In this document: in pieces, positions 34,312-42,383 of the stretch
Numbering within the stretch: position 1 is the first letter of the stretch
Layout of the letters: each line of letters begins with the position of its first letter
Assembly (NCBI RefSeq): GCF_012999535.1
Contig: NZ_JABBWV010000003.1
Location: 332,439-396,438 of the forward strand
Source: Microbispora sp. H11081
Lineage (GTDB): Bacteria > Actinomycetota > Actinomycetes > Streptosporangiales > Streptosporangiaceae
Direction: 5' to 3'
DNA: 64,000 nt
The notes under the pieces: generated by a model
The model's database searches: none
What the model saw: only the letters and a program-made list of their open reading frames with translations
Told to the model about the DNA's origin: nothing
Translations under genes and position numbers: made by a program

Positions 34312-36204
34312 ATGAGATCCACCCCCCGACCGGGAGCCGTGAGCTCCACGGTGCGCCGCGGCCTGGTCGCGGCGGCCGTGCTCGCGCTCGGTTCCACGGC
34401 GGCCGTCGCCACCGCCACATCGGCGAGTGCCGCCGTCGCCTGCAACGTCAACTACAGCGCCAGTGAGTGGCAGGGCGGCATGTCCGTCAACCTGACCATC
34501 CAGAACCTGGGCGACGCGCTCAACGGATGGACGCTCACCTTCAGCTTCCCGAACAGCGGCCAGCACGTCAGCCAGGGCTGGTCGGGCAACTGGAGCCAGT
34601 CGGGCAGCAACGTGACCGTGACCGCCATGGACTGGAACAAGTCCATGCCCAGCGGTTCCTCGACGAGCATCGGCTTCAACGGGACCTGGAGCGGCAGCAA
34701 CCCCACGCCGACCAGCTTCAAGATCAACGGCGTGACCTGCAACGGCGCCACGCAGTCGCCGTCGCCCTCGCCGTCGCCGTCGGCGTCCCCCTCGGCCTCG
34801 CCGTCCGCTTCTCCGTCGGCCTCGCCCTCGGCCTCCCCGTCGGCCTCCCCGTCGGCGTCCCCCTCGGCGTCCCCGTCCGCTTCTCCGTCGGCCTCGCCTT
34901 CGCCGTCCCCGTCCCCCTCGGTGACCCCCTCGCCCGGCGTGCACGTGGACAACCCGTACGTCGGCGCCACGGGTTACGTGAACCCGGACTGGTCGCGGAG
35001 CGCGTCGAACGAGCCGGGCGGCTCGCGCGTCGCCAACCTGTCCACGGCGGTCTGGCTGGACCGCATCGCGGCGATCAGCTCAGGCTCGGCCGGCAACAAC
35101 GCCATGGGCCTGCGTGACCACCTGGACGAGGCGGTCAGGCAGGACGCGGCCAACGGCAGCGCGCCCCTCACGATCCAGGTCGTCGTCTACGACCTGCCGA
35201 ACCGCGACTGCTCGGCGCTCGCCTCCAACGGTGAGCTGAAGATCGCCCAGAACGGTCTCGCGCGGTACAAGGCCGAGTTCATCGACGTCATCGCCGGCAT
35301 CATGGCGGACCCGAAGTACTCCAACCTCCGCATCGTGACGATCATCGAGCCCGACTCGCTGCCGAACCTGATCACCAACGTGAACGCGTTCGCGGCGTGC
35401 CAGGAGGCCCAGTCCTCGGGCGCCTACGTCCAGGGTGTGCAGTACGCGCTTAACAAGCTGCACGCGATCCGGAACGTCTACACCTACGTGGACGCGGCGC
35501 ACCACGCCTGGCTCGGCTGGGACAACAACTTCAGCCCGATGGTGAACCTCTTCCACCAGATGGCGACCGGCACCACCGCGGGCGTGAACAGCATTGACGG
35601 TTTCATCGTGAACACCGCCAACTTCTCCGCGACGATCGAGCCGCACTTCACCATCAACACCATGGTGAACGGTCAGTCCGTGCGCCAGTCCAAGTGGGTC
35701 GACTGGAACTGGTACGTGGACGAGCAGTCCTTCGCGGTCGGCCTGCGCAACGCCCTGGTGGCGAAGGGCTTCCCGAACACGCTGGGCATGCTGATCGACA
35801 CCTCCCGCAACGGCTGGGGCGGCTCGGCCAGGCCGACCGCGGCGAGCACGTCCACCAACGTGGACACCTTCGTCAACCAGTCCCGCATCGACCGCCGCAT
35901 CCACGCCGGCAACTGGTGCAACCAGTCCGGCGCGGGCCTCGGCGAGCGTCCGACGGCGGCCCCCGCCGCCGGTCTCGACGCCTACGTCTGGATCAAGCCT
36001 CCGGGTGAGTCCGACGGCTCCAGCTCTCAGATCCCGAACGACGAGGGCAAGGGCTTCGACCGGATGTGTGACCCGACCTACACCGGTAACTCGCTGAACG
36101 GCAACAACATGTCCGGTGCCCTCTCCGGCGCCCCGGTCTCGGGCCACTGGTTCTCGGCCCAGTTCCAGCAGCTCATGCAGAACGCCTACCCGCCCCTCTC
36201 GTAA
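34312..36204 (+). CDS. secreted GH6 cellulase with CBM2
   Basis: This 630-residue secreted enzyme cleaves beta-1,4-glucan. A signal peptide (cleavage probably after ATSASA, residue 40) is followed by a family 2 cellulose-binding module (about 43-145, with Trp in SEWQGG, NGWTLTF and MDWN), a Ser/Pro/Ala linker (about 148-208) and the GH6 catalytic domain (about 212-630). The catalytic domain has signature 1 VVYDLPNRDCSALASNGE (291-308, catalytic Asp) and signature 2 IIEPDSLPN. The long loops are those of cellobiohydrolases rather than short endoglucanases (inference). AGGAGG lies upstream of the ATG at 34312. Confidence 0.95.
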   Translation: MRSTPRPGAVSSTVRRGLVAAAVLALGSTAAVATATSASAAVACNVNYSASEWQGGMSVNLTIQNLGDALNGWTLTFSFPNSGQHVSQGWSGNWSQSGSNVTVTAMDWNKSMPSGSSTSIGFNGTWSGSNPTPTSFKINGVTCNGATQSPSPSPSPSASPSASPSASPSASPSASPSASPSASPSASPSASPSASPSPSPSPSVTPSPGVHVDNPYVGATGYVNPDWSRSASNEPGGSRVANLSTAVWLDRIAAISSGSAGNNAMGLRDHLDEAVRQDAANGSAPLTIQVVVYDLPNRDCSALASNGELKIAQNGLARYKAEFIDVIAGIMADPKYSNLRIVTIIEPDSLPNLITNVNAFAACQEAQSSGAYVQGVQYALNKLHAIRNVYTYVDAAHHAWLGWDNNFSPMVNLFHQMATGTTAGVNSIDGFIVNTANFSATIEPHFTINTMVNGQSVRQSKWVDWNWYVDEQSFAVGLRNALVAKGFPNTLGMLIDTSRNGWGGSARPTAASTSTNVDTFVNQSRIDRRIHAGNWCNQSGAGLGERPTAAPAAGLDAYVWIKPPGESDGSSSQIPNDEGKGFDRMCDPTYTGNSLNGNNMSGALSGAPVSGHWFSAQFQQLMQNAYPPLS

Positions 36205-36222
36205 CACGAGGCGCGAGTGACA

Positions 36223-36262
36223 GAGGGCCCCGCCGCATCCGCGGCGGGGCCCTCCCTTTTTC
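36223..36262 (+). terminator. terminator after GH6 gene
   Basis: A 14-bp perfect stem (36223-36236 with 36241-36254) and a 4-nt loop are followed by cctttttc. Confidence 0.85.
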
Positions 36263-36282
36263 CCGTACGGTCGCGGGCCCGG

Positions 36283-36459
36283 TCAGGTGTAGTGACTGGA
36301 CCCGCTGCTCCTGGTGAGCTTGAGCACGACCGACACGATCAGCGCGATCGCGCCGATGATCAGTACCCATTTCAGCGCCCCGAAGATGAGCCCGATGACG
36401 GAACCGAGAAGGAAGAACCCGACGATGACGGCTGCGGCGATGAGGAGAATGCGTCCCAT
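36283..36459 (-). CDS. 58-residue membrane protein
   Basis: A short frame starts MGRILLIAAAVIVGFFLLGS and ends in LTRSSGSSHYT. It forms two hydrophobic segments (about 3-26 and 28-47) split by LKW. The composition and high-GC third positions are those of a real gene. The -10 box TACGGT lies 6 nt upstream of the ATG (36466-36471), so a leaderless transcript is likely. The function is unknown; it is convergent with the cellulase gene. Confidence 0.7.
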   Translation of the reverse strand: MGRILLIAAAVIVGFFLLGSVIGLIFGALKWVLIIGAIALIVSVVLKLTRSSGSSHYT

Positions 36460-36551
36460 GCCTTCACCGTACGGGCCGCACTCCCCCCGCTCACAGGGCA
36501 GAAGGCCAAGTTCAGGGCAGAGTCAGGGTCGTCTCAGGGTCTGGTCGAGGT

Positions 36552-37520
36552 CTAGTCGTTGGCGTGCAGCGCCGCGTTCAGCTCGACTCCCCGGCTGTCG
36601 CGGGAGACCGCCTCGACCGCGCCGGTCGTCGAGTTGCGGCGCAGCAGCACACCCGACTTGCCCGACAGCTCCCTGGCCTTCACGACCGCTCCGTCCGGAA
36701 GCGTGACCTTGGTGCCCGCCGTGACGTACAGCCCGGCCTCCACGACGCAGTCGTCGCCCAGCGAGATCCCGACGCCGGAGTTGGCCCCGAGCAGGCACCG
36801 CTCGCCGATCGAGATGACCTCCTTGCCGCCGCCGGACAGCGTGCCCATGATCGAGGCGCCGCCGCCCACGTCGGACCCGTCGCCGACGACCACTCCGGCG
36901 GAGATGCGGCCCTCCACCATGGAGGTGCCGAGCGTGCCGGCGTTGTAGTTCACGAAGCCCTCGTGCATGACGGTGGTGCCGCTCGCCAGGTGGGCGCCGA
37001 GCCGTACGCGGTCGGCGTCGGCGACCCGCACCCCGGGGGGCAGCACGTAGTCGACCATGCGGGGGAACTTGTCCACGCCGTAGACGGTCACCGGGCCCCG
37101 GGCGCGCAGGCGCAGCCGCACCTCCTCGAAGCCCTCCACCTTGCACGGGCCGTGGTTGGTCCACACGACGTTGGCCAGCAGCCCGAAGATCCCGTCGAGG
37201 TTGATCGAGCGCGGCCGGACCAGGCGGTGGGACAGCAGGTGCAGCCGCAGGTACACGTCGTGCGCGTCTGCCGGCGGGGCCGACAGGTCGGCGATGCCGG
37301 TGCGCACGGCCACGACCTCGACGCCCCGGGCGGCATCGGGGCCGACCAGGTCCGCCATGCCGTCGCCGAGGTCCTCGCCCGCGATCGGCTCGGTGCCCAC
37401 GGCCGGGGGCTCGCCCAGCGCCGGGAAGGGGAACCAGGTGTCCAGCACGGTGCCGTCCGCGGCGATCGTGGCGAGGCCGATGCCGTACGCACCCGAAGTG
37501 GTGGAGTCGATAGCTGTCAT
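36552..37520 (-). CDS. dapD: 2,3,4,5-tetrahydropyridine-2,6-dicarboxylate N-succinyltransferase
   Basis: This 322-residue enzyme transfers succinyl from succinyl-CoA to tetrahydrodipicolinate in the lysine/meso-diaminopimelate pathway, needed for peptidoglycan. The C-terminal part is a left-handed beta-helix of hexapeptide repeats ([50 protein letters not shown]), and the N-terminal domain matches the actinobacterial DapD form. The ATG at 37520 is preferred; TAGCGT at 37529-37534 is a possible -10 box 8 nt before it. A GTG at 37526 is also in frame. Confidence 0.95.
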   Translation of the reverse strand: MTAIDSTTSGAYGIGLATIAADGTVLDTWFPFPALGEPPAVGTEPIAGEDLGDGMADLVGPDAARGVEVVAVRTGIADLSAPPADAHDVYLRLHLLSHRLVRPRSINLDGIFGLLANVVWTNHGPCKVEGFEEVRLRLRARGPVTVYGVDKFPRMVDYVLPPGVRVADADRVRLGAHLASGTTVMHEGFVNYNAGTLGTSMVEGRISAGVVVGDGSDVGGGASIMGTLSGGGKEVISIGERCLLGANSGVGISLGDDCVVEAGLYVTAGTKVTLPDGAVVKARELSGKSGVLLRRNSTTGAVEAVSRDSRGVELNAALHAND

Positions 37521-37539
37521 GTGCACCTACGCTACCGGC

Positions 37540-38202
37540 TCACGATGAGGGTTCCCCTGGCCGGACGAGGCCCGACTCGTAGGCGTACCTGACGGCCTGG
37601 GCGCGGTCGCGCAGGCCCAGCTTGGCCAGCAGGCGGTTCATGTGCGTGCTCACCGTCGCCTCGCCGATCGACAGCGCTCCGGCGATCTCGCCGTTCGACA
37701 GCCCCCGCGCGACCAGGCGCAGCACCTGCTCCTCGCGCGGCGTCAGCCCGGTCTCCGGCGGTGGCGCGGCGGGCCGCGCGCGGCGGTAGGCGTCCACGAC
37801 CCTGCCCGTGACGGCGGGGTCGAGCGGCAACTCGCCGCGGGCGGCGCTGCGGATCGCCGCGAACAGGTGCTCGGGCGGCGAGACCTTGAGCAGGAAGCCG
37901 CCGACCCCGGCGCGCAGGGCGTGGTCGAGGTTCTCGTCGGTGTCATAGGTCGTCAGCATGATCACACGCGGCGGCTCTGGCGCGGACAGGATCCGCCTGG
38001 CCGCCTCCAGGCCGTCGAGGCGCGGCATCGCGATGTCGAGCAGCACGACGTCGGGCCGCAGGCTCCGGGCCAGTTCCACGGCGCGTTCGCCGTCGGACGC
38101 CTCGCCCAGCACGGCGAGGTCCGGCTGGGTGCCGATGACCAGGCGCAGCCCGGCCCGGATCATCGCCTGGTCGTCGGCGATGAGAATGCCGATCCGGCTC
38201 AC
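37540..38202 (-). CDS. NarL-type response regulator
   Basis: This 220-residue protein has a receiver domain with the phosphorylated Asp in VVLLDIAMPRLDG and acidic residues in IADDQAM. A LuxR-type helix-turn-helix follows (LTPREEQVLRLVARGLSNGEIAGALSIGEATVSTHM). The GTG at 38202 overlaps the stop of the kinase gene (GTGA), so the two are translated together. The target genes are unknown. Confidence 0.9.
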   Translation of the reverse strand: MSRIGILIADDQAMIRAGLRLVIGTQPDLAVLGEASDGERAVELARSLRPDVVLLDIAMPRLDGLEAARRILSAPEPPRVIMLTTYDTDENLDHALRAGVGGFLLKVSPPEHLFAAIRSAARGELPLDPAVTGRVVDAYRRARPAAPPPETGLTPREEQVLRLVARGLSNGEIAGALSIGEATVSTHMNRLLAKLGLRDRAQAVRYAYESGLVRPGEPSS

Positions 38203-39332
38203 AGGGGCAGCACCGCCCGTACGCCGAACCCGCCCGAGGCGAGCGGCCCCGCGGTGAGCGTGCCGTGGAACAGCGCGGCCCGCTCCCGCATGCCGATCAG
38301 CCCGTGCCCGCCCTCCTGCCCGACGCGCGCCCGCGCCCTGCCCTGGCGCGGGCCGTGGTCGACGACCTCCAGGCGCAGCTCCCCGGGGCGGTAGTCCACG
38401 GTGACCGCCGCCCGGGTCGGGCCGGCGTGCTTGAGCGCGTTGGTCAGCGCCTCCTGCACGATCCGGTAGGCCGACAGGTCGAGCCCGGCCGGCAGCGGCA
38501 CCGGGTCCCCCCGCACCTCCAGGGTCACCTCCAACCCTGCCGCCCTGACCTGGTCGAGCAGGTCGTCCAGCCGGTCGAGGCCGGCCTGGGGGCCCGTGTC
38601 CGCCTGCGGCCCGCGCAGCAGGCCGAGCATCCGGCGCAACTCGTCCACCGCGCCGCGGCCCGTCTCCTCGATCGACGCGAGCACCTGCCGCTCGCGTTCC
38701 TGGTCCTCGCGCAGCATGAGCCGTACGCCGCCGGTCTGCATGGTCATGAGGCTGACGCTGTGGGCGACGATGTCGTGCAGTTCGCGGGCGATGCGGGCGC
38801 GCTCCTCCGACACCGCCTCGCGGGCCAGCAGTTCGCCGCGCTCGGCCGCCTGCACCGCGAGCGCGCGGTGCCTGCGCACGGCCAGGCCGGCGCCGGCCGC
38901 GATCGAGGACATGACGACCGCCACGGCGACGTCGCCCCATCCGGCCCGCGGGGACGAGGCCGCCAGCATGGAGACGACGTACGCGCCGGTCGCGGCCAGA
39001 CCGGCCACGGCCTTCGCACTGCCGGGCCGCACCTCCGACAGCAGGGTGAACAGCAGCACGAGCTCGGTGTAGAACTGCCAGGCCGCCGCCATCTGGGGGG
39101 TGAGGGCGAACAGCAGGACGTTGACGGCGGAGTAGACGCACAGGATCGCGAAGGGGGCGCGGCGCCGGAACAGCACGCCCACGGCGGTGACGACCCCGGC
39201 GGCGATCCAGAGGGGGAGCTGCTCGCGGGACGGGCCCGTCGAGCGCCCGCCGATCTCCTCGGCGATCGAGAACAGGCCCACGGCCACCGCGACGATCCAG
39301 TCGACGAGGGTGGGGGGACGGCGGTGGAGCAT
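38199..39332 (-). CDS. DesK/NarX-type sensor histidine kinase
   Basis: This 377-residue protein has four to six hydrophobic segments in the first 150 residues and only short loops, so it senses in or at the membrane. The phosphorylated His is in ERARIARELHDIVAHSVSLM, and the ATP-binding domain has IVQEALTNALKHAG and GHGLIGMRERAAL. The ATG at 39332 is chosen because the -10 box TACTGT (39345-39340) is 7 nt upstream. It is the partner of the response regulator downstream. Confidence 0.9.
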   Translation of the reverse strand: MLHRRPPTLVDWIVAVAVGLFSIAEEIGGRSTGPSREQLPLWIAAGVVTAVGVLFRRRAPFAILCVYSAVNVLLFALTPQMAAAWQFYTELVLLFTLLSEVRPGSAKAVAGLAATGAYVVSMLAASSPRAGWGDVAVAVVMSSIAAGAGLAVRRHRALAVQAAERGELLAREAVSEERARIARELHDIVAHSVSLMTMQTGGVRLMLREDQERERQVLASIEETGRGAVDELRRMLGLLRGPQADTGPQAGLDRLDDLLDQVRAAGLEVTLEVRGDPVPLPAGLDLSAYRIVQEALTNALKHAGPTRAAVTVDYRPGELRLEVVDHGPRQGRARARVGQEGGHGLIGMRERAALFHGTLTAGPLASGGFGVRAVLPL

Positions 39333-39414
39333 GACGGAGACAGTAGCCGCCACCGGGTCAGGTACTCACGACCCATTGTGTGACAAAAGGGACACGCTGC
39401 CCGGTGGTGGCCGA

Positions 39415-40215
39415 CTACGGGAGCATGGCGAGTTGCCGCCCCTGGGCGACGAGGACGCCTTTGGCGTCCCAGATCTCGAAGTCCTCTTCGTGGTAGCCGT
39501 TGACCAGGTGGCGCGTGGTGGCGCGGCAGGCGAGCCAGCCAGGGGCGGGCCGGGCCCGTATGTGCGCGGTCAGTTCGAGCGTGGCGGAGGCGAACTCGCC
39601 GACGGCCAGCACGGCCGGGGGTGCGGCGTCCAGCAGCAGGGGCAGGGCGTCCAGGTCGGCGTGGCGGCCGTCCCTGAAGCGCATCCAGAACTCGATCGCG
39701 GCCTGCTCGGCGGGCCTCCCCTGCCACCAGCCGGGCATCTCGGCGAACCGGAACTCCATGCGTTCTGTGATGCTGACGCCCTCCAGCGACGTGCCGCCGA
39801 GCGGATCGACGCAGTCGTCCGGGTCAGGGAGGGCCGGCGGCTCGCCGGTGACGAGCGTGCGCCCGTCGGCCTGGTCGAGGGTGCCGAAGGTGGCCGTGGC
39901 CCGCAGTCGTTCCTTGCCCTCCTGCGACAGCACGACCTGGCCCGTGGCGACCCGCCGCCCGGTCCGGACGACCTCGGTGCGCAACTCCGCCGGTCCGGCG
40001 ACCGCGGGGCGCAGGAAGAAGGCGGAGGCGACGAGCACATCGGGGAACGGCATCTCCTGCTTCAGCGCACGCAGGCACATCGCCATCAGGTAACCGCCGT
40101 TCGGGCCGCCGCCGAGCGCGTGCCAGCGATCGGTGACGGTGCCCGTGTATCGGTCGGGGGCCACGAGATCGGTGCGCGAGTCGGCGTCGAACTCGGACAT
40201 GGACGGCGCGGTCAT
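39415..40215 (-). CDS. acyl-CoA thioesterase family protein
   Basis: This 266-residue protein is made of two hot-dog folds of the TesB/4HBT_3 type. The first holds RWHALGGGPNGGYLMAMCLRAL and AFFLRPAVAGPAELRTEVVRTGRRVATGQVVLSQ; the second ends with ATRHLVNGYHEEDFEIWDAKGVLVAQGRQLA. Members hydrolyse acyl-CoA thioesters; chain length is unknown. GGAGGAG lies 4 nt before the ATG at 40215. Confidence 0.85.
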   Translation of the reverse strand: MTAPSMSEFDADSRTDLVAPDRYTGTVTDRWHALGGGPNGGYLMAMCLRALKQEMPFPDVLVASAFFLRPAVAGPAELRTEVVRTGRRVATGQVVLSQEGKERLRATATFGTLDQADGRTLVTGEPPALPDPDDCVDPLGGTSLEGVSITERMEFRFAEMPGWWQGRPAEQAAIEFWMRFRDGRHADLDALPLLLDAAPPAVLAVGEFASATLELTAHIRARPAPGWLACRATTRHLVNGYHEEDFEIWDAKGVLVAQGRQLAMLP

Positions 40216-40276
40216 CGTCTCCTCCGGGTCATGCGGTGCTTAAGGTCATCGCGAGCAGGAATGATCGTTTAAACAT

Positions 40277-40323
40277 GCCCGGTCATTTTCCTGCGCACCC
40301 CCCGCCGGGGTCGATGACCGGGC
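40277..40323. repeat. 10-bp inverted repeat
   Basis: GCCCGGTCAT (40277-40286) is repeated inverted as ATGACCGGGC (40314-40323), 27 bp apart, upstream of the thioesterase gene. The 8-bp AT-rich palindrome GTTTAAAC lies just outside at 40267-40274. It may be a stem-loop or paired operator. Confidence 0.4.
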
Positions 40324-40390
40324 GGGTAAACGGCCTCCGGTCGGCGAGGGACGCGCGGAGCGCGGAAATCCGCCTGGAGGGGGATGAGGG

Positions 40391-40408
40391 GTCAAAGAGC
40401 GCTTTGAC
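40391..40408. promoter_or_regulatory. operator-like palindrome before membrane protein gene
   Basis: GTCAAAG and CTTTGAC (7-bp inverted repeats) are spaced by AGCG. The right arm overlaps TTGACG, a possible -35 box, and TACGGT at 40431-40436 is a possible -10 box 7 nt before the ATG, although the 21-bp spacing is long. Confidence 0.4.
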
Positions 40409-40443
40409 GACCGCGCGGGGTGCGGCTCCTTACGGTCCTGCGC

Positions 40444-41097
40444 ATGCTTACCAACGCGAACTCCTTCCGCCGCGTCGCGGCCGGCGCGAGCCTCATCCTC
40501 GCCCCGCTGTGCCTGCTCCTCGGCATGGCCGCCGATCCGTCCGAGCCCGGGGTCGAAGACCCGCTCGTGTACGCGAACAACCCGGGCATCGTGGGCGTCA
40601 GCGCCACGCTCCTCCACTACGCGTGGGTCCTGTGGGTCCCCGGCGTGATCGGCCTCGTCCATCTCGTACGCGGGAAGGGCGTGGTGCTCGCCAACATCGC
40701 GGGCGTGGTCGCGGTCCTCGGCCTCATCAACTTCTCGGCACTGATGATCTCCGACTTCTTCGACATCGTGGCGTTCCAGATGCTGCCGGTGGACCAGGCG
40801 GAGAAGCTCCTGCAGGACGCGGCGCAGCCCGCGATGATCATCGCCTGGCAGATGCCGGGGATGATCGGGTCGTTCCTCGGCCTCGTGCTCGTGGCCGTCG
40901 CGTACGCCAGGGCGGGCAGGGCCGGATGGTGGTTCCCGGCCGGCGTGCTCGTCGGCATCGTCGTCTGGGTGGTCGGCGCCCGCGCGTGGAACCTCGTCCT
41001 GGGCCTCGGCGGGCCCGTCATCCTGCTGGTGGTCTTCGGCGTCGTCGGCGTCGCGATGATCCGGATGCGCGACGAGGAGTGGGCCACCACCAGGTGA
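40444..41097 (+). CDS. hypothetical membrane protein
   Basis: This 217-residue protein has about six hydrophobic segments (for example LILAPLCLLLGMA, VVLANIAGVVAVLGLINFSALMI, VLVGIVVWVVGARAW and VILLVVFGVVGVAM). The loop between the first two reads DPSEPGVEDPLVYANNPGIVG. I do not recognise a named family. The ATG at 40444 has no ribosome binding site but does have a -10-like box. Confidence 0.7.
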   Translation: MLTNANSFRRVAAGASLILAPLCLLLGMAADPSEPGVEDPLVYANNPGIVGVSATLLHYAWVLWVPGVIGLVHLVRGKGVVLANIAGVVAVLGLINFSALMISDFFDIVAFQMLPVDQAEKLLQDAAQPAMIIAWQMPGMIGSFLGLVLVAVAYARAGRAGWWFPAGVLVGIVVWVVGARAWNLVLGLGGPVILLVVFGVVGVAMIRMRDEEWATTR

Positions 41098-41157
41098 CCT
41101 GGGTGAGGTCCTGTTTCAGTGGGTTTCAGGTTGAAAGGGGTGATTGCGGGGAAAGCT

Positions 41158-41197
41158 GACTCGGCACCACCGAGTCGGCAGTCCATCGGCCCGATGG
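41158..41197 (+). promoter_or_regulatory. hairpin and palindrome in egtA leader
   Basis: GACTCGG (41158-41164) pairs with CCGAGTC (41170-41176), and CCATCGG (41183-41189) with CCGATGG (41191-41197). Both lie between 41158 and the ribosome binding site of egtA, so they may control the egt operon. Confidence 0.35.
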
Positions 41198-41204
41198 GGG
41201 GCGA

Positions 41205-42383
41205 ATGACCGACGTGCAGAGGACCGACGCGCAGAGGACCGACGCGCAGCGGGACGTCCGGATGGGCGTCCGGAAGTACGCCCGGGACTGCTTCCGCGGC
41301 GTCACCTCCGACCGGTTGGGCGTCGAGCTGGAATTCCTGGTCTTCGACGCCGAGGATCCCGCGCTTCCCGTCCCCGTCGCCCGGATCGCGGCCGCGCTCC
41401 CCGCGCTCCCCGGCGGCAGCCGGGTGACGTTCGAACCGGGCGGGCAGCTCGAACTGTCCGCCCCGCCGGACGTCCTGCCTACCGCGATCGCGAAGCTCAC
41501 CGCCGACGTCGCCGCCGTACGGCTCGCGCTCGCCCGCGCGGGGCTGCGGCTGGGCGGCCGGGGCCTCGACACGCTCCGTCCGTCCCAGCGCCAGTTACGA
41601 GAGCCGCGATACGACGCGATGGCCGCGTTCCTCGGCCGCCCGCACGGCCTCACGATGATGTGCTCGACCGCGTCCGTCCAGATCAACCTGGACTTCGGGG
41701 ACGACCCCAGGGCCCGCTGGGAACGCGCCCACGTGCTCGGCCCCGTGCTGGTGGCGGCCTTCGCCAACTCGCCCGCGGGCGGGTGGGCCTCGGGCCGCCA
41801 GGCCGTGTGGAGCAGGCTCGACCCGAGCAGGACCACGCCGGTCGCGCGCGGCGGTGATCCGGCCGGCGACTGGGCGCGCTACCTTCTCGACGCCCGTCTC
41901 ATGCTGGTCAGGCAGGACGGCGGCTTCCTGCCGGTGCTCGACGGCTCGGCGTTCCGCGACTTCGCCCACGTCGCTGGGCGGCCTCCCGGCGAGACCGACC
42001 TCGCCTACCACGCCACCACGCTCTTCCCGCCCGTACGGCCCCGCGGCTGGCTGGAGGTGCGCTACATCGACGCGCAGGGCGCCGCCGAGTGGCCCGTGTG
42101 CGCGGCCGTCGTCCACGCCCTCGTCACCGACGACCGGGCCGCCGCCGTCGCGCTCGAAGCGGCCAGGCCGGTCGCGCACCGGTGGGCGGACGCCGCCCGC
42201 CTCGGTCTCGCCGACCCCGATCTGCGCCGGGCCGCCTCCGTCTGCTTCCGCGCCGCCATCGAGGCCCTGCCCCGCCTCGGGGCCGAGCCCTCGCTGGTCG
42301 CCCGGGTCCGCGCCTTCGCCTCCCGGCACATCGAACCAGGCCGATCGCCGGCCGCCGACCAGATGGAGGAGATGCCAGCGTGA
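41205..42383 (+). CDS. egtA: ergothioneine glutamate-cysteine ligase EgtA
   Basis: This 392-residue enzyme of the GCS2/gamma-glutamylcysteine synthetase fold joins Glu and Cys to give gamma-glutamylcysteine, the sulfur donor of ergothioneine. Motifs are LGVELEFLVFDAE (ATP/Mg2+ site) and MMCSTASVQINLDFGD. The N-terminus has a short repeat, RTDAQRTDAQR. It is the first gene of egtABCD; its stop codon overlaps the GTG of egtB. The start is ATG 41205, with a GGGGGGCGA ribosome binding site. Confidence 0.9.
   Translation: MTDVQRTDAQRTDAQRDVRMGVRKYARDCFRGVTSDRLGVELEFLVFDAEDPALPVPVARIAAALPALPGGSRVTFEPGGQLELSAPPDVLPTAIAKLTADVAAVRLALARAGLRLGGRGLDTLRPSQRQLREPRYDAMAAFLGRPHGLTMMCSTASVQINLDFGDDPRARWERAHVLGPVLVAAFANSPAGGWASGRQAVWSRLDPSRTTPVARGGDPAGDWARYLLDARLMLVRQDGGFLPVLDGSAFRDFAHVAGRPPGETDLAYHATTLFPPVRPRGWLEVRYIDAQGAAEWPVCAAVVHALVTDDRAAAVALEAARPVAHRWADAARLGLADPDLRRAASVCFRAAIEALPRLGAEPSLVARVRAFASRHIEPGRSPAADQMEEMPA

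Noticed and set aside
34759..34926. Possible tandem repeat or CRISPR-like array in the cellulase gene
   Set aside because: It is the Ser/Pro/Ala linker coded by repeated tcg/tcc/gcc codons, with no spacers.
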